Shown: one piece after another, positions 62,572 to 64,000 of the stretch
How positions within the stretch are numbered: the first letter of the stretch is position 1
How the letters are laid out: each line of letters begins with the position of its first letter
Assembly: GCF_005543295.1 (NCBI RefSeq)
Contig: NZ_SRSG01000020.1
Coordinates: forward strand, 1 to 64,000
Direction: 5' to 3'
DNA from: Halalkalirubrum salinum
GTDB taxonomy: Archaea; Halobacteriota; Halobacteria; Halobacteriales; Haloferacaceae
DNA length: 64,000 nt
Program-made: the position numbers and the translations under genes
Notes under the pieces: generated by a model
What the model was told of the DNA's origin: nothing
Database searches by the model: none
The model's input: only the letters and a program-made list of their open reading frames with translations

Positions 62572-64000
62572 TCACCGTGCGGCTTTGATCGCTTCGAGCG
62601 CCTCTGGGTTTTCCATACTGGAGAGGTCGCCGGGATCCTCACCTGCGTGGGCGGCAGCGATCGCCCGACGGATTATTTTGCCGCTTTGGGTCTTGGGGAA
62701 CGCCGAGACGAACAAGATCTCCTTCGGACGGAAGGGCTTGCCGTGTTCTTCACCGACGATCGAACGAAGCTCCTCACGGAGATCGTCACTGGGCTCGACA
62801 CCGTCTTCTAATACAACGTAGGCAACGACCGCTGTGCCCGTCGTGTCGTCGGGCACACCGACTGCGGCGGCCTGGTTGACGGCCTCGTGGTCGATCAATA
62901 CGCCTTCGATCTCTGCGGGGCCGACTTTCCGGCCGGCGACGTTGAGCGCATCGTCCGCACGGCCGTGGAGGAACCAGAAGCCGTCCTCGTCTTGTTGTGC
63001 CCAGTCGCCGTGATCCCACAAATCCCTCCACGTGCTCCAGTATTCCTCGAGGTAGCGATCGTCACCGGACCAAAGCGATTTTGACATCGACGGACAGGAG
63101 TCCCGCGCGACGAGGTAGCCCCGCTCGTGGCTTTCGCGGATACTGTTCCCGTCTGCGTCGACGATGTCAATGTCCATTCCGAGTCCTGGTCCACCGAGGG
63201 TGCACGGCTTCAGCGGCTGGGTCGGCATCGGCATCAAAAAGCAGCCGCAGATCTCTGTGCCGCCGGAGATGTTGATGATCGGCGCCTCCCTGCCTCCGAC
63301 GTGCTCGTAGAACCACATCCAGGACTCGGGGTCCCACGGCTCACCGGTCGATCCGAGCAACCGCAGGCTCGACAGATCGTGGCCCTCCAGGATTGAATCA
63401 CCGTGTTTTCGGAGTGCCCGGATCGCAGTTGGCGAGATTCCAAACGTCGTAATTCCGTGGCGATCGATCATTTCGAAGAGCCGATCCGGCCGCGGATAGT
63501 CTGGTGCCCCCTCGTACATGAGTACCGTGCCGCCGAAGGCATGATTGCCGATGAGTGTCCACGGCCCCATCATCCAGCCGATGTCTGAGAGCCAAAAGAA
63601 GCGATCGTGTGGCTTTTGATCGAAGCCGAAGTGGATCTCCTTTGCACATTGTGTGAGTACCCCTGCGTGGGTATGAACGATCCCCTTCGGCGTGCCCGTT
63701 GTTCCGGAGGAGTACAACAGCATGGACTCGTGATCCGACGGGACTGATCGTGTTTCGAACGCGTCCGATTGGCTCCCGACAGCGTCGTCCCACCACACGT
63801 CCCGATCGTCATCCCACGGAATCTGTTCTGTCTGCTCGGTTTCGTCGCCGGTAGGCTCGTTGCCAGTGTGCTCGAGGGCGGTTCGCGAGCCGAGTCGATC
63901 GTAGACGATGACATCGTTGACGGACTCAGTTGCGTTGATTGCCTCGTCTGCGGTCTCTTTCAGATACACCGGCGAGCCACGGCGGTAGAACCCGTCGCCG
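62572..64000 (-). CDS. acyl-CoA/acetyl-CoA synthetase (AMP-forming), 5' end beyond the window
   Basis: The visible 476 codons are the C-terminal part of an AMP-forming synthetase. Core motifs: LLYSSGTTGTPKGIVHTHAG (ATP-binding P-loop), GITTFGISPTAIRALRKHGD, INISGGTEICGCF, and the C-terminal FLHGRADDALNVAGRKVGPA with the catalytic lysine in KTQSGKIIRR. It activates a short-chain acid to its CoA thioester. The N-terminal quarter runs past base 64000. It converges with the degenerate synthetase-like gene at 61789. Confidence 0.9.
   Translation of the reverse strand, partial: GDGFYRRGSPVYLKETADEAINATESVNDVIVYDRLGSRTALEHTGNEPTGDETEQTEQIPWDDDRDVWWDDAVGSQSDAFETRSVPSDHESMLLYSSGTTGTPKGIVHTHAGVLTQCAKEIHFGFDQKPHDRFFWLSDIGWMMGPWTLIGNHAFGGTVLMYEGAPDYPRPDRLFEMIDRHGITTFGISPTAIRALRKHGDSILEGHDLSSLRLLGSTGEPWDPESWMWFYEHVGGREAPIINISGGTEICGCFLMPMPTQPLKPCTLGGPGLGMDIDIVDADGNSIRESHERGYLVARDSCPSMSKSLWSGDDRYLEEYWSTWRDLWDHGDWAQQDEDGFWFLHGRADDALNVAGRKVGPAEIEGVLIDHEAVNQAAAVGVPDDTTGTAVVAYVVLEDGVEPSDDLREELRSIVGEEHGKPFRPKEILFVSAFPKTQSGKIIRRAIAAAHAGEDPGDLSSMENPEALEAIKAAR

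Overview
This window is chromosomal DNA from a halophilic archaeon of class Halobacteria. The proteins are strongly acidic, exported proteins carry twin-arginine or lipobox signals, promoters are archaeal TATA boxes close to the start codons, and the ribosomal/RNA polymerase cluster (S13, S4, S11, Rpo3, tRNA-Leu, L18e, L13, S9, Rpo10, Rpo6, enolase, S2) has the archaeal order. I do not assign a genus.

Layout. 1-6400: an orphan protein overlapping a receiver-PAS-histidine kinase, PLP synthase pdxS, homoserine kinase, two small membrane proteins, a Gfo/Idh oxidoreductase and a small zinc-finger protein. 6593-12817: tRNA-Ser(GCT), the ribosomal/RNAP operons, tRNA-Leu(CAG), enolase and S2. 12848-15840: accessory genes (DNA-binding protein, VOC protein, frameshifted LysE-type exporter, pirin) lying between S2 and mevalonate kinase. 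16062-20641: mevalonate kinase and isopentenyl phosphate kinase, Mrp-type ATPase, a tandem UspA protein and tRNA-Thr(TGT). 20665-23570: GNAT, M20 peptidase and a Cys/Met-metabolism PLP enzyme. 23798-29557: a branched-chain-type ABC transporter (livHMGF on the minus strand) converging on a substrate-binding lipoprotein gene. 29738-36758: CBS protein, aspartate semialdehyde dehydrogenase, a 42-residue membrane protein, a giant D-lactate/glycolate dehydrogenase, an FAH-family hydrolase and a D-2-hydroxyacid dehydrogenase. 36894-42884: geranylgeranyl reductase-type enzyme, SDR, S17e, purM, an M50 protease and a TraB-family protein. 43129-50645: membrane-anchored winged-helix protein, bifunctional nuclease, thioesterase, HtrA, chorismate synthase, and the two-subunit 2-oxoacid:ferredoxin oxidoreductase. 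50731-57691: Lrp regulator, CopD-like protein, hydrolase, HTH-10 regulator, two paralogous mini zinc ribbons around a flavin-type protein, and an SppA/DUF4350-like/Tat-protein operon. 57784-64000: grpE-dnaK-dnaJ, a degenerate AMP-synthetase-like protein and an acyl-CoA synthetase cut by the window end.

Most of the window is housekeeping. The standout observation is that the ABC substrate-binding protein at 23798-25177 appears circularly permuted: after the lipoprotein signal and glycine-rich linker comes the half that is normally C-terminal, and the usual N-terminal half follows and ends the protein. The window also has several short tandem duplications (21, 24, 26, 36 and 40 bp units), two of which copy the 3' end of a gene past its stop codon, and a very high density of the palindrome CGATCG. 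A 17-bp inverted repeat of MITE-like geometry lies between traB and a divergent regulator. No CRISPR array, complete insertion sequence or rRNA gene was seen.
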